From a virus, in the IMG/VR virus record IMGVR_UViG_3300032435_000016, positions 1 through 48,917 of that record: a stretch of DNA of 48,917 bases; one strand, written 5' to 3'. Position 1 is the first letter of the stretch. Each line of letters starts with the position of its first letter. Shown here in pieces: positions 7,002 to 14,071 of this stretch. The notes below the pieces were generated by a model, which worked only from the letters and a program-made list of their open reading frames with translations, was not told where the DNA came from and made no database searches. A program made the translations under genes and the position numbers.

Positions 7002-7205
7002 CTAGCGCATTGTCTTGCCGTTGTCAACCCAAGCCCAACGTTGAGAGATCAACGCAAACTTCTCTCGTTCCCGTTTCGTGTCAGAGAGTATTCGGTTCAA
7101 CTTCTTTTCATTAAAAATCGGCGGATGAATCTTGGAGCTCTTGCCCCAAACCCACCCCAATCCCAAGCCGAACGTTGATCCAAGTGTAAAAAAGATAAAT
7201 TCCAC
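7002..7205 (-). CDS. 67-aa single-pass membrane protein
   Basis: GTG start at 7203-7205 directly abuts the TAA of the upstream gene (7206-7208), so translation is probably coupled. The first 20 residues (FIFFTLGSTFGLGLGWVWG) form a hydrophobic, Gly-rich membrane segment, followed by a basic cytoplasmic tail (ILSDTKREREKFALISQRW). Function unknown. A strong composite hairpin follows the stop. The primase gene at 36233 has the same TAA-GTG arrangement. Confidence 0.6.
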   Translation of the reverse strand: MEFIFFTLGSTFGLGLGWVWGKSSKIHPPIFNEKKLNRILSDTKREREKFALISQRWAWVDNGKTMR

Positions 7206-7649
7206 TTAAACCACCGCTCCCTGAGTAAATGGGTTTTCAGCGGTCAAGCCAGTTGCGTTGCGGTATAGCGTCGCACCGTCTCGCCACTCTGACCAATCGC
7301 CGTCCGAGCCGATTTCAATTGCATCGCCGTAGACATCTTTTAAGTGGATAAGGCACGCCGTTACTACTGCGTCGTAAGGCTTGTAAGCGGTCTTGCAGAA
7401 ATTGACTCCAACAGCTTCTTTATTCCAAAAGAATGTTTCATGTGCATCCGCGCCGTAACCATTAAAACTAACAGAGTCTTCGTTTATCTCGAACATGTCC
7501 AGTCTTTCTCCCATTGCATCTGCAATTTCAATGTTGTCGTATGTTCTTGCGTAATCAATGATCCTGCGTGCACCGAATGCAAACATCTCAAATCTACGTG
7601 AGTCTTCTCTTGTAGGGCTCACTTTTCTAAAGTAATGGGTGTATCCCAT
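7206..7649 (-). CDS. 147-aa conserved phage protein (MGYTHYF start)
   Basis: The N-terminus MGYTHYF is a hallmark I recognise from a widespread phage hypothetical family without assigned function. The ATG follows GGAAAGGAAC with good spacing. The protein is a soluble mixed domain with a conserved-looking NGYGADAHETFFW segment. It begins the short leftward unit 7649-6762 that ends with the zinc ribbon and tRNA. The 15-bp motif lies about 120 bp upstream. Confidence 0.75.
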   Translation of the reverse strand: MGYTHYFRKVSPTREDSRRFEMFAFGARRIIDYARTYDNIEIADAMGERLDMFEINEDSVSFNGYGADAHETFFWNKEAVGVNFCKTAYKPYDAVVTACLIHLKDVYGDAIEIGSDGDWSEWRDGATLYRNATGLTAENPFTQGAVV

Positions 7650-7743
7650 GGTAGTTCCTTTCCTTGGCCAACTTGGCCTGTTCCAGAACTTTATGCTATC
7701 TCGGAAACAATGTCAAGCTTATGCATGAATCGTTTCAAAAGTT

Positions 7744-7862
7744 GTGCAGCTGTGAAGCTGTCTTCGCAAATTATAATTTCTGTTAACTGGCCTCTGGCAA
7801 CGCAACGGGTGCAGCGTCGATCTTTAAATTATAATTTCCCGATATCTTCACACAGCTGCACG
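7744..7862. repeat. Inverted repeat enclosing two 15-bp motif copies
   Basis: GTGCAGCTGTGAAG (7744-7757) is the reverse complement of CTTCACACAGCTGCAC (7847-7862) apart from two extra bases. Between the arms lie a variant (7768-7782, ending CTG) and an exact copy (7826-7840) of AAATTATAATTTCCC. The gene-free stretch 7650-7971 holds nothing else I can support. Confidence 0.65.
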
Positions 7863-7971
7863 TCGTAGTCACAGACATTGAGGTCACGGACCCAACTTGG
7901 ATAGCTGTTTTCCAAGAAAATGGAATGCATCTATCAAGTGCGCCGATGTTTAATGGAATTGGAACGCTTAC

Positions 7972-9315
7972 CTAGCGCAACTTGTTTACTGGCTTCATTC
8001 TTTTAATAATTGAATCAGGCGACATAGGGGATTCAATTATTGCTTGGTAAAGATCAGGCTTTCGTTTTGCGAGAACTTTCTTATCACGTTCAGCTAACTG
8101 CTTCAACACGTGCCAAACGACGCCGATGTTTACGCCATTTCCAAGTTGTTTAAAGGTCGCCGATGAAGTTTGGCCATCAAAACTGTATGAATCAGGAAAA
8201 CCTTGAAGACGGGCAGCTTCTCTAACTGAAAGACGACGCCTTTCGGGCCCGATAATTGACGTCTGAGTAATTGCTACTAGGGCGGGTACATAGGTTGCTT
8301 TCTTGGCCCTAATTCCAGAGGGACGAAAATGCATCACTGTTTCCCAGAGAGTGTTAGCATCTTGCGCCTGCCACTCTAACTTGCGTCTGGAAGCAGGAAA
8401 CTCTTCAATTTTCCACTTGGCCTTCCATGCATCAATTAACTTAGAGTGATCAGAATAGAAGTTTGCATTCTTAGTTAGAAAGTCAATTTTCCAGGCTGGG
8501 GTTCCTTCTTCGATTTGCAGAGCAGCAGGATGTATCCAGGAATCAGACCACAATGGAAATCCAGGTAGTTTTTTATTTTTTCTAAGTTTCAACATTTTTT
8601 TGACAAAGTCATCCCAAGCATCAATCCAGCGAATCTCTTCATCTGATAGTTGTGATTCACTTGGAATCGATTCATGCACATCCAGTAAATCATCAGCGAG
8701 TGACCAAGTATTTGGATCCCAACCCGCAATCGGCTTGTTGTTGACGGGCGGTTCAACTTCTAGGTCCTGCTGGGATAGTTTCCCCCCGACATATGTGGCT
8801 GCGATAAAGACCCGTTCGCGAATCTGTGGACGCCCACCATGCTTCTTGTCCAGAAGATGAGGGCTAAAAATAGCAGGCTTGTCACTAACTCGGTATCCCT
8901 CGGCCCGCAGAGTTTCGATGATTACTTCCCATTCATGGGAATGCCTGGGGCCCGCGAGGTTTCGCACGTTCTCCAGCAAAACTATTGTAGGGTGATGCTT
9001 TTGAATTATTTTAAGTATGTTCCAGTACAGAGTTCCACGGGTTTCTTCCATGCCGCGCTGAGCGCCAGATTTAGAAAATGGCTGACAAGGAAAGCCTGCT
9101 ACCAATACGTCATGTTTTGGTATCTTTACACCATCGTCATTTGCAAGCTCTGTGATGTCCGCAAGCGCAGGAACACCCCAATTTTTTTCATACAATGCTG
9201 CAGCGCGCGGGTCTATTTCCACGGCTTTAACGCAATCGCCACCCATGGCAGATAGCGCTGCGTGAAATCCACCTATTCCTGCAAACAGGTCTATGTAAGT
9301 AAATTTTGCAGCCAT
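7972..9315 (-). CDS. C5-cytosine DNA methyltransferase
   Basis: A 447-aa m5C methyltransferase with all key motifs in order: motif I DLFAGIGGFHAAL (9-21), motif IV GFPCQPFS with catalytic Cys77, motif VI ENV (115-117), motif VIII QIRERVFI, motif IX RRLSVREAARLQGFPDSY, and motif X QLGNGVNIGVV. A long variable region between VIII and IX should carry the target-recognition domain. It transfers a methyl group from SAM to cytosine in a specific DNA site. No restriction endonuclease is adjacent, so protection of phage DNA is the likely role. The start has only a weak ribosome site. It stands alone, with repeat-rich non-coding DNA on both sides. Confidence 0.95.
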   Translation of the reverse strand: MAAKFTYIDLFAGIGGFHAALSAMGGDCVKAVEIDPRAAALYEKNWGVPALADITELANDDGVKIPKHDVLVAGFPCQPFSKSGAQRGMEETRGTLYWNILKIIQKHHPTIVLLENVRNLAGPRHSHEWEVIIETLRAEGYRVSDKPAIFSPHLLDKKHGGRPQIRERVFIAATYVGGKLSQQDLEVEPPVNNKPIAGWDPNTWSLADDLLDVHESIPSESQLSDEEIRWIDAWDDFVKKMLKLRKNKKLPGFPLWSDSWIHPAALQIEEGTPAWKIDFLTKNANFYSDHSKLIDAWKAKWKIEEFPASRRKLEWQAQDANTLWETVMHFRPSGIRAKKATYVPALVAITQTSIIGPERRRLSVREAARLQGFPDSYSFDGQTSSATFKQLGNGVNIGVVWHVLKQLAERDKKVLAKRKPDLYQAIIESPMSPDSIIKRMKPVNKLR

Positions 9316-9652
9316 GCCTAAAGCTTACTTGATACATCAGACAAAAGCAAGTGCTACCCAGACTTGCTTTTCCGCGTCATTTATAAACGCTGGATTCTCT
9401 GGAACCAGTATCGGCATGTATCGATTATTGCGTGCTTATCTGACAGTAAACATAGACAACGTTAAAGTTTTTGTCAGACCCCAGTGCCGGCATCCTGGGG
9501 TGCCACCGTTAATTAATAATTTGCTAGCTGCGTTCGCAGCTCCCCCATCTGAGCTCACCGTTGATTTATAATTTCCTAGGTGGAACCCTGGATTGGATCC
9601 AATCCTCCCTAACCCCCACCGTTTTCCCCAGTAGCTCCTATGCCCAGGCCGT

Positions 9653-9720
9653 CAGTAAAAAATTTTTACTTTTGCGGGTTCTATACCCAGGCCGCCTCTG
9701 CCAGTAAAAAATTTTTACTT
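9653..9720. repeat. Two tandem 19-bp dyads within a 49-bp repeat
   Basis: CAGTAAAAAATTTTTACTT occurs at 9653-9671 and 9702-9720, each preceded by a related CTATRCCCAGGCCG stretch, so the dyad and its left flank were duplicated together with a 49-bp period. Both copies end TT where the other genomic copies end TG. Confidence 0.8.
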
Positions 9721-9768
9721 TCCTGCATTCCCACGCCGCTAGCTGCCCGCTGAGCTGTAGCTTGCCGC

Positions 9769-10256
9769 AAATTATAACTTCCCAGTGGGGGGCCAGTTTT
9801 GTTGCGCATTGCGAAACACGAGCCGCCTTCCAGGCCGCCTGCCGCAAATTATAATTTCCCAGCCAGATGGTAAAGCCGCCGCCATCTAGCCGCAAACAGG
9901 AAAAATAATTTGTTTAAGAGTTTGCACGGGCAGAATCCATGGCCCTAGCCGCCTTCTTCGCAAATTATAGTTTCTCGATGTCATGAGCTCCGGCGTTCAG
10001 TTCAGTTCAGTTCAATAGTTCAATTCAGCAGATTATTTGCCCAAACGAGCCTTTAGGCAATGGGCGTATTGAAACAGCCAAAAAATCGATATTTTAAGAA
10101 AAAAGCGACTTTTCTATATAGCAAAATAGATTATAATTTCCCTGGGACGCAGGCCCTCCCGCTAGGATCTAGCTTTTTTGCGGCTAGCAAATTATAATTT
10201 ACCACACCTTCTAAGCTCCCAGCTGGAGGCCGGCTATATTCGGGAAATTATAGTTT
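9769..10256. repeat. Cluster of 15-bp motif copies and variants
   Basis: In leftward orientation: 9769-9783 (one change), 9846-9860 (exact), 9962-9976, 10128-10142 and 10189-10203 (one to three changes). In rightward orientation: 10242-10256 (GGGAAATTATAGTTT). This is the densest cluster of the motif in the window. Confidence 0.7.
10161..10179 (+). terminator. Short hairpin with T6, + strand
   Basis: GCTAG (10161-10165) pairs with CTAGC (10169-10173) around GAT, followed by TTTTTT. The stem is short. No rightward gene precedes it, so if real it would end a rightward non-coding transcript from the palindrome-rich block. Confidence 0.35.
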
Positions 10257-10370
10257 TAATTTGCTGGGCCAGGATGCAGCTATCCGTCTTGCAAGTGCGG
10301 TGGTGCCACACTTCCCATACACCTTTAATTCTAACTATGTACGGTTGAGGATTTATGTGAACATTACTGG

Positions 10371-10565
10371 CTATTGGTCTTGCCGTTCTTCCTGTACTTC
10401 TGTATCTACGTCCGTTAAGATTTCAGAGATCCGATTCACAATTTCCTGGGCTTTGTTAGCTCTTGCCGTTACTCGGATATGTTCTTCTCTGTGGGTCGCT
10501 AATTTAATATCGGCTAATAGTCCTGCCGCTAGTTCCTCTAGTTCATGAAAAAGATTTTTACTCAT
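10371..10565 (-). CDS. 64-aa helical protein
   Basis: Not recognised. Almost wholly alpha-helical in appearance with Glu/Ala/Leu heptad-like spacing (LFHELEELAAGLLADIKLA), suggesting a small coiled coil. The ATG lies within the end of the preceding gene, an 8-base overlap (ATGAGTAA), which implies translational coupling to the 299-aa protein and possibly a shared complex. Confidence 0.72.
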   Translation of the reverse strand: MSKNLFHELEELAAGLLADIKLATHREEHIRVTARANKAQEIVNRISEILTDVDTEVQEERQDQ

Positions 10566-11457
10566 CTATGCTCTCGCCGTCCTTTGTTGAATCTTCAACT
10601 ATCTCAGCTTCTGGGATTTCTTCTCCCATAGCAGCGGTTAAATTTGCGGCTCCCATCGCAAGCCGTTGTAGTCGTTCGGCGACAACCACATGGGCAGGCC
10701 GTTGACCGTCAGTGTCTAGGGAAACATCTAGTTCCACGCCGCCTCGGACTCCAGCTCTATCCAGGATTTCCGTTGCCGCTTTTAGAGCTACTGGTTCTGA
10801 GGTAGCCGTTTCCATAAGTTCTTCTAATTTGTCGACGGCATAGGGAGCTGCCTGAATTAATTTCCTTCGGGCTCTTTCCACATCCTCGCCTGGTTTACGA
10901 ACCGTCTTTAAGTGGTGGCGACACAGACCGTCATCTTTGAGTCGGCCAGAAAACCAGAGCATACAACGAACGCCGTCTTGCTTGACTATCCTGCATCTTT
11001 GTGGTAGACCAGCAGGGGCGCGGTTGGGGGAAGATGGGCCACCATTATCTTGTTCTTTTTGCCAGACGCGAGTGGCACCGATAACCCAGGGGGGTGTCAT
11101 ATCCGTTGCCGTCTCATCAACTAACAGATCAAGACCCGTTAGGTAATCTGAGTTGTGGTTTTTGGGGTCAACTAATAGAGGCCGTTTTTCAGCTAAAGAT
11201 AGCATGCGCCTTTCCCTAGCGGCGTCTTTTGATCTAGCTACAATGAGTCCTGTTGGGGCACCGCTTTGGTCATAGACCGCGTCCCAATTTAGTTCAGCTC
11301 TACGAAGAGCTTGACGGTTTTCATAGGTGTCATCACAAACACCGCGTTCGGTTTCTATAATGCCGAGATCAGTTAAATCTGGCCGCATATCGACAGGGGT
11401 ATCTACCCTAGGGATCTCATCCGTTGGGTCCACGCTGTCTTTGTCAATTTCCTTCAT
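10558..11457 (-). CDS. 299-aa protein with zinc site and terminase-small-like helix bundle
   Basis: The start is set at ATG (complement of 11455-11457), preceded by AGAAGG; a longer frame would begin at a TTG inside a hairpin. The middle has a Cys/His cluster (QRCRIVKQDGVRC, then LCRHH) that could hold zinc. The C-terminal half contains ARRKLIQAAPYAVDKLEEL followed by KAATEILDRAGVRGG, a helical pattern I associate with small terminase subunits and related phage DNA-binding proteins. It is far from the large terminase (31.4 kb), where another DNA-binding candidate lies, so the assignment is tentative. Confidence 0.7.
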   Translation of the reverse strand: MKEIDKDSVDPTDEIPRVDTPVDMRPDLTDLGIIETERGVCDDTYENRQALRRAELNWDAVYDQSGAPTGLIVARSKDAARERRMLSLAEKRPLLVDPKNHNSDYLTGLDLLVDETATDMTPPWVIGATRVWQKEQDNGGPSSPNRAPAGLPQRCRIVKQDGVRCMLWFSGRLKDDGLCRHHLKTVRKPGEDVERARRKLIQAAPYAVDKLEELMETATSEPVALKAATEILDRAGVRGGVELDVSLDTDGQRPAHVVVAERLQRLAMGAANLTAAMGEEIPEAEIVEDSTKDGESIDE

Positions 11458-11479
11458 TATACCTTCTGTTAACCTGAAA

Positions 11480-11512
11480 GCCCGCAACAGGTGTTAGTTC
11501 CATATTGCGGGC
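11480..11512 (-). terminator. Hairpin between holin and the 299-aa gene
   Basis: GCCCGCAA (11480-11487) pairs perfectly with TTGCGGGC (11505-11512) around a 17-nt loop. Leftward it is followed by a short T-run (TTTC). It lies just past the holin stop and so probably ends or attenuates the holin mRNA before the 299-aa gene. Confidence 0.65.
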
Positions 11513-11516
11513 CGTC

Positions 11517-11531
11517 GGGAAATTATTATTT
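11517..11531 (+). repeat. Exact 15-bp motif overlapping the holin stop
   Basis: GGGAAATTATTATTT, rightmost exact copy in the window. It overlaps the holin stop codon (11526-11528), an exception to the otherwise intergenic placement. Confidence 0.75.
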
Positions 11532-11843
11532 AGTTTTGGTAGCTGCTGTCTTTTTAGCTGGAGCTTTTTTGGCAGCTGGTGCTTTCTTTGGTTCTTCAAC
11601 CACAACTACCAAATCGGCAGCAATGCTTTCAGATGCTAAAGATGGGCCTCCGCGACCAAAGCTTGCTGACGCAAACGAGGTCAATACCGAGATAAGGGCT
11701 GATACAAGGGCTACCTGTACGGCTCCACCCATGTCTGCTGAGATTGCTCCCATTGCATCAGTTCCAAGGATTGCTAGGAATGCCTGAGCGAAAGTCTTTA
11801 CTGCTCTTTCTGCTACGGCGTTAAGAAAATCTTTCTCGAACAT
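11526..11843 (-). CDS. r1t-like holin
   Basis: The sequence from MFEKDFLNAVAERAVKTFAQ through the hydrophobic segments (FLAILGTDAMG and ALVSALISVLTSFASASFG) matches the pattern of actinophage r1t-type holins: a short N-terminal amphipathic stretch, two membrane segments, and a charged tail, here Ala/Lys-rich (KKAPAAKKAPAKKTA). I prefer the internal ATG (complement of 11841-11843), which gives the usual family N-terminus and has GGAG upstream; the longer start at 11861 lacks a ribosome site. Holins permeabilise the inner membrane and trigger lysis. The endolysin candidate is 21 kb away, an unusual separation. Confidence 0.82.
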   Translation of the reverse strand: MFEKDFLNAVAERAVKTFAQAFLAILGTDAMGAISADMGGAVQVALVSALISVLTSFASASFGRGGPSLASESIAADLVVVVEEPKKAPAAKKAPAKKTAATKTK

Positions 11844-11876
11844 ATCTTTGTGTTTCTCCATTTCGTTGTGTTCTGC

Positions 11877-11895
11877 CAGTAAAAAACTTTTACTG
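11877..11895. repeat. 19-bp dyad, variant copy
   Basis: CAGTAAAAAACTTTTACTG, one base different from the family. It lies just upstream of the holin gene in the leftward direction, where it could overlap the holin promoter region. Confidence 0.7.
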
Positions 11896-12040
11896 ACTTA
11901 CATCACATGTTACGGACAAATAATTTGCGCGTGGAGAACCTTATGGCCTCTGTTTTGCTCTTTCATAAACAGGGTGTGTGGGAGGGTTGGGTGAAAAAAG
12001 CTATTGGTTTATTGTAAATAATTGACTTCTATTATAGAAA

Positions 12041-12074
12041 AAGAAAGAGAGGTAGCTGTTAAGACTACCCCTCT
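12041..12074 (-). terminator. Terminator of the 13.9-12.1 kb operon
   Basis: GAGAGGTAG (12047-12055) pairs with CTACCCCTC (12065-12073), with one G-U pair in the leftward RNA, followed leftward by TTTCTTTTTC. It lies 30 bases past the stop of the last gene of the seven-gene leftward operon. The adjoining TTCTATTATAGAA resembles the apical hairpin of the 14.3-kb element. Confidence 0.75.
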
Positions 12075-12103
12075 AAAAAGTGCTCCTGAGATTACTTTTA
12101 AAT

Positions 12104-12382
12104 TTAATCTTTACTTTCAGCAACAGGGTCATGTTCTGAAACTAGAACCAGGGCGTGACGTAATCCAAGAGTATAAAGTGATGGATCTTCTTTCCCATGA
12201 ACCTCTTCCCAAGCATTAAGTTTGTTCCCGAGTTCTACAATTAAGGTGTCTCTCCAATGCTCCATAGGTTCGTTAATAGCATCAACTATTCTATCGAAGC
12301 TAGGCTCACTTTCTGAGTTAGAGAATACTTCTATTATATTTTGATAGATCTCTGAGACTGTTTTATTTTTTCCTGTGATCAT
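12104..12382 (-). CDS. 92-aa hypothetical protein, last gene of operon
   Basis: Not recognised. The start is set at the ATG that overlaps the TGA of the preceding gene (ATGA at 12379-12382), the standard coupled arrangement. The protein is soluble and mostly helical (VSEIYQNIIEVFSN, then MEHWRDTLIVELGNKLNAW). It is last in a run of seven overlapping genes and is followed by a clear terminator. Confidence 0.72.
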   Translation of the reverse strand: MITGKNKTVSEIYQNIIEVFSNSESEPSFDRIVDAINEPMEHWRDTLIVELGNKLNAWEEVHGKEDPSLYTLGLRHALVLVSEHDPVAESKD

Positions 12383-12858
12383 GGCTCTAGTGTCATTCTG
12401 CATTCGTGGCACAACAAAGCTGTCACGGCCGTTGGGTAATTTGCGACATATCCATTCTCGGAGATAGGAACAGGTGAGACTGTTTTCTCTGGGTCATGAC
12501 ATCTATCGCAGACTAGTTCGACAATCCAACTTACCTTTTTGTCTAACTCAAAGGATGCGGCTAGACCTCTGGATAATGCGTGAAGCTTCCCTGGTCCAAG
12601 TGTCTCGCGCAAAAATATTCGAGTATCCTCTGCTTCAACTACTGGTCTAAAAGTTCGACATGGGCACTTCATTGCAGATGGGTTACAGGTTTGACGACCA
12701 GCAGTTTCTGCGTGACGACCTGCTCCATGTCCACAAATGCAGATGCGACCATCTCGTTTAGTGGTTCGCTTGCGTAGAGTCTTATCGATATCCATGGCTT
12801 CATTTGGATCTAATCCAATTGCCAATAAAGCTTCTTCAGCGGAAGAACGTTCTGTCAT
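12379..12858 (-). CDS. 159-aa zinc-binding actinophage-type protein
   Basis: It has a characteristic CICGHGAGRHAETAG segment followed by CNPSAMKCPCRTF (roughly residues 40-69), a Cys/His-rich zinc site I recognise from hypothetical proteins of actinobacterial phages. A second zinc-like set (CDRCH near residue 117 and CHEC near 150) lies in the C-terminal half. Between them DTRIFLRETLGPGKLHAL is also typical of the family. Function is unknown; nucleic-acid binding or a regulatory role is plausible. Its ATG overlaps the stop of the upstream membrane gene and its own stop overlaps the next ATG. Confidence 0.78.
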   Translation of the reverse strand: MTERSSAEEALLAIGLDPNEAMDIDKTLRKRTTKRDGRICICGHGAGRHAETAGRQTCNPSAMKCPCRTFRPVVEAEDTRIFLRETLGPGKLHALSRGLAASFELDKKVSWIVELVCDRCHDPEKTVSPVPISENGYVANYPTAVTALLCHECRMTLEP

Positions 12859-13058
12859 TATGAATCGTCATTCATATTTAAATTAGATACAATTTTTCTG
12901 AATTTAATCTCTGAATCTATCGTCTCTTGTATTTGATTAAGTATCTCTTCAGCTCTCTTACGTCTGAAATAAGTGTGAATCATTGTGTGAGCCATCAGGG
13001 TTGTTGTGACTGCAACTGTGACCACAACGTAAATAAATAGATAATCTACTAAAGTCAT
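12858..13058 (-). CDS. 66-aa membrane protein
   Basis: A single N-terminal membrane segment (LFIYVVVTVAVTTTLMAH) is followed by a basic stop-transfer sequence (YFRRKRAEE) and a helical cytoplasmic tail. Its start overlaps the end of the upstream 86-aa gene and its TAA overlaps the next ATG. Unknown function. The single segment makes a holin less likely than an accessory membrane protein. Confidence 0.72.
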   Translation of the reverse strand: MTLVDYLFIYVVVTVAVTTTLMAHTMIHTYFRRKRAEEILNQIQETIDSEIKFRKIVSNLNMNDDS

Positions 13059-13315
13059 TTTAAGTAGCCACCTTCCTTTAGATTTTCCAATACTGTCATT
13101 GCGTCGTTATATGCTGTTTCTTTCCAGAATGGGATGTCTTTCTCCTCTGGTTGGCGAGTTCTAAACCAAGATCTCAGTAAAGATTCAGCAGAGGAAAATA
13201 TCGCTTCTGGAGGAAAGTCAAGTGGGTTAGCACCCTCTTCTAGTTCGGGTTCTGTATCCAAGTCAGATTTACCACCAGGTAAGACCCTAAGTTGTAGGTA
13301 AGTTCTTTTAGCCAT
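13055..13315 (-). CDS. 86-aa hypothetical protein
   Basis: Not recognised. ATG overlaps the end of the upstream gene and its stop overlaps the next start by four bases (ATGA). Contains an acidic linker (DLDTEPELEEGANPLDFPPE) followed by a helical, Trp-containing segment (LLRSWFRTRQPEEKD). Possibly a small adaptor or inhibitor, with no sequence evidence for either. Confidence 0.68.
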   Translation of the reverse strand: MAKRTYLQLRVLPGGKSDLDTEPELEEGANPLDFPPEAIFSSAESLLRSWFRTRQPEEKDIPFWKETAYNDAMTVLENLKEGGYLK

Positions 13316-13577
13316 TTGGTAACCCGCTATCTGTAATCTTTAAGATGTGTTCCATAATGTTGATAGCCGTCTTTAGTTGCATACAGATTAAGTTAGCTTT
13401 TTCTGTACCTAGACCCTCACAAGATTCTAGTATTTTTTGAGACTGTATAATCCTAGAGGTACAATACTTTTGAATACCCTTAAGAGACTCTATAGCACTC
13501 TCATTTTCTGTAGGTAGGTCCATGTTAAATATGTAGGACACATCTCCATTTTGTAGAGACACTATGTTACTTCTCAT
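13308..13577 (-). CDS. 89-aa helical hypothetical protein
   Basis: Not recognised. Mostly alpha-helical with three cysteines but no regular metal-site spacing. Its ATG lies inside the last codons of the 51-aa membrane gene and its stop overlaps the next gene, so it is embedded in the coupled operon. A structural or regulatory small protein cannot be told apart by sequence. Confidence 0.68.
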   Translation of the reverse strand: MRSNIVSLQNGDVSYIFNMDLPTENESAIESLKGIQKYCTSRIIQSQKILESCEGLGTEKANLICMQLKTAINIMEHILKITDSGLPNG

Positions 13578-13722
13578 CTTTAAATTCTTTCTTCTGTGCC
13601 GATGAGCCTAGGATAAAAATAGTTCCTAAAGTAAAGTTCACGTATTTAATCCATGACTCCGTTAAGTTCCCCAGGATTAGAAACAATAATCCATAGGTTA
13701 AAAAATTACTACGATTGTTCAT
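13567..13722 (-). CDS. 51-aa membrane protein with two hydrophobic segments
   Basis: A short frame with ATG at the complement of 13720-13722, TAA at 13567-13569. AAGG lies about eight bases upstream. Hydrophobic segments are LTYGLLFLILGNL and VNFTLGTIFILG, separated by a short polar turn, followed by a charged tail (KKEFKDEK). It overlaps the genes on both sides (13709 stop and 13577 start), which fills an apparent 130-bp gap and supports it being real. Two short segments and a charged tail could fit a small holin-like or antiholin protein. Confidence 0.66.
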   Translation of the reverse strand: MNNRSNFLTYGLLFLILGNLTESWIKYVNFTLGTIFILGSSAQKKEFKDEK

Positions 13723-13936
13723 TAGAGATACCTTCCGTATTTAGTTCCAATTGATAGTCAGTAGCGATATCTCTGACCCACTCTTTCATGGAGACCTTAA
13801 GATCTATCCAAAGTTCCACTACGTCCATTGCTTCACTAAAGAAGTCTTCAGGATCCATTTGTGTTATTTTCTTTTCGTCCATCCCACAGACTTCAACCAT
13901 GTAATCTGCAAGCTTGCTTAGATTTGATTTATCCAT
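13709..13936 (-). CDS. 75-aa acidic protein, first gene of operon
   Basis: Not recognised. ATG is preceded by GAAAGGAAC at good spacing. Strongly acidic and helical (MVEVCGMDEKKITQMDPEDFF segment; then MDVVELWIDLKVSMKEW), a size and charge common among phage inhibitors of host proteins, but nothing specific can be claimed. It is the promoter-proximal gene of the leftward operon, facing the iteron region. Confidence 0.7.
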   Translation of the reverse strand: MDKSNLSKLADYMVEVCGMDEKKITQMDPEDFFSEAMDVVELWIDLKVSMKEWVRDIATDYQLELNTEGISNEQS

Positions 13937-13988
13937 AAAGTTCCTTTCTTTGAACTTCTATTCATACGAACCTAGCAGCTGAATTATT

Positions 13989-14060
13989 ATATGTCAAACT
14001 ATATGTCAAACTATATGCCAAACTATATGTAAAACTATATGTAAAACTATATACATAACT
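13989..14060. repeat. Six tandem 12-bp iterons
   Basis: Units at 13989, 14001, 14013, 14025, 14037 and 14049, each 12 bp: ATATGTCAAACT twice, then ATATGCCAAACT, ATATGTAAAACT twice, ATATACATAACT. They lie between the leftward operon and the rightward genes in a very AT-rich stretch. Such iterons are typical of replication-initiator or repressor binding. Confidence 0.88.
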
Positions 14061-14071
14061 ACCATACTACT

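Larger units (their letters stand above)
9316..10370. other. 1-kb palindrome-rich non-coding block
   Basis: No reading frame here has a convincing start. Structures seen: hairpin ACCCCAG/CTGGGGT (9478-9501); AGCTGCG-TT-CGCAGCT (9526-9541); perfect palindrome GGATTGGATCCAATCC (9590-9605); two 19-bp dyads (9653-9671, 9702-9720); one exact 15-bp motif (9846-9860) and several variants; four tandem GTTCA units (9995-10014); and a short hairpin with T6 (10161-10179). Such density suggests a replication or transcription control hub. Both flanking genes run leftward. Confidence 0.7.

Noticed and set aside
6960-7178. A rightward 72-codon frame with a GAAAGGGGG-like site
   Set aside because: The apparent ribosome site is the loop of the long leftward hairpin, and the frame overlaps the 67-aa membrane gene, whose protein is more plausible.
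7972-9315. A restriction-modification pair for either C5 methyltransferase
   Set aside because: No neighbouring gene shows nuclease motifs, so both are treated as orphan methyltransferases.
9638-9895. An 85-codon leftward frame in the palindrome-rich block
   Set aside because: It runs through two 19-bp dyads and 15-bp motifs, lacks a ribosome site, and its protein is low-complexity repeats of those elements.
12022-12219. A rightward 65-codon frame from a TTG
   Set aside because: It runs through the leftward operon terminator and overlaps the 92-aa gene antisense, with no ribosome site.
13989-14060. CRISPR-like array
   Set aside because: The 12-bp units are contiguous with no spacers; no CRISPR array or cas gene is visible anywhere in the window.
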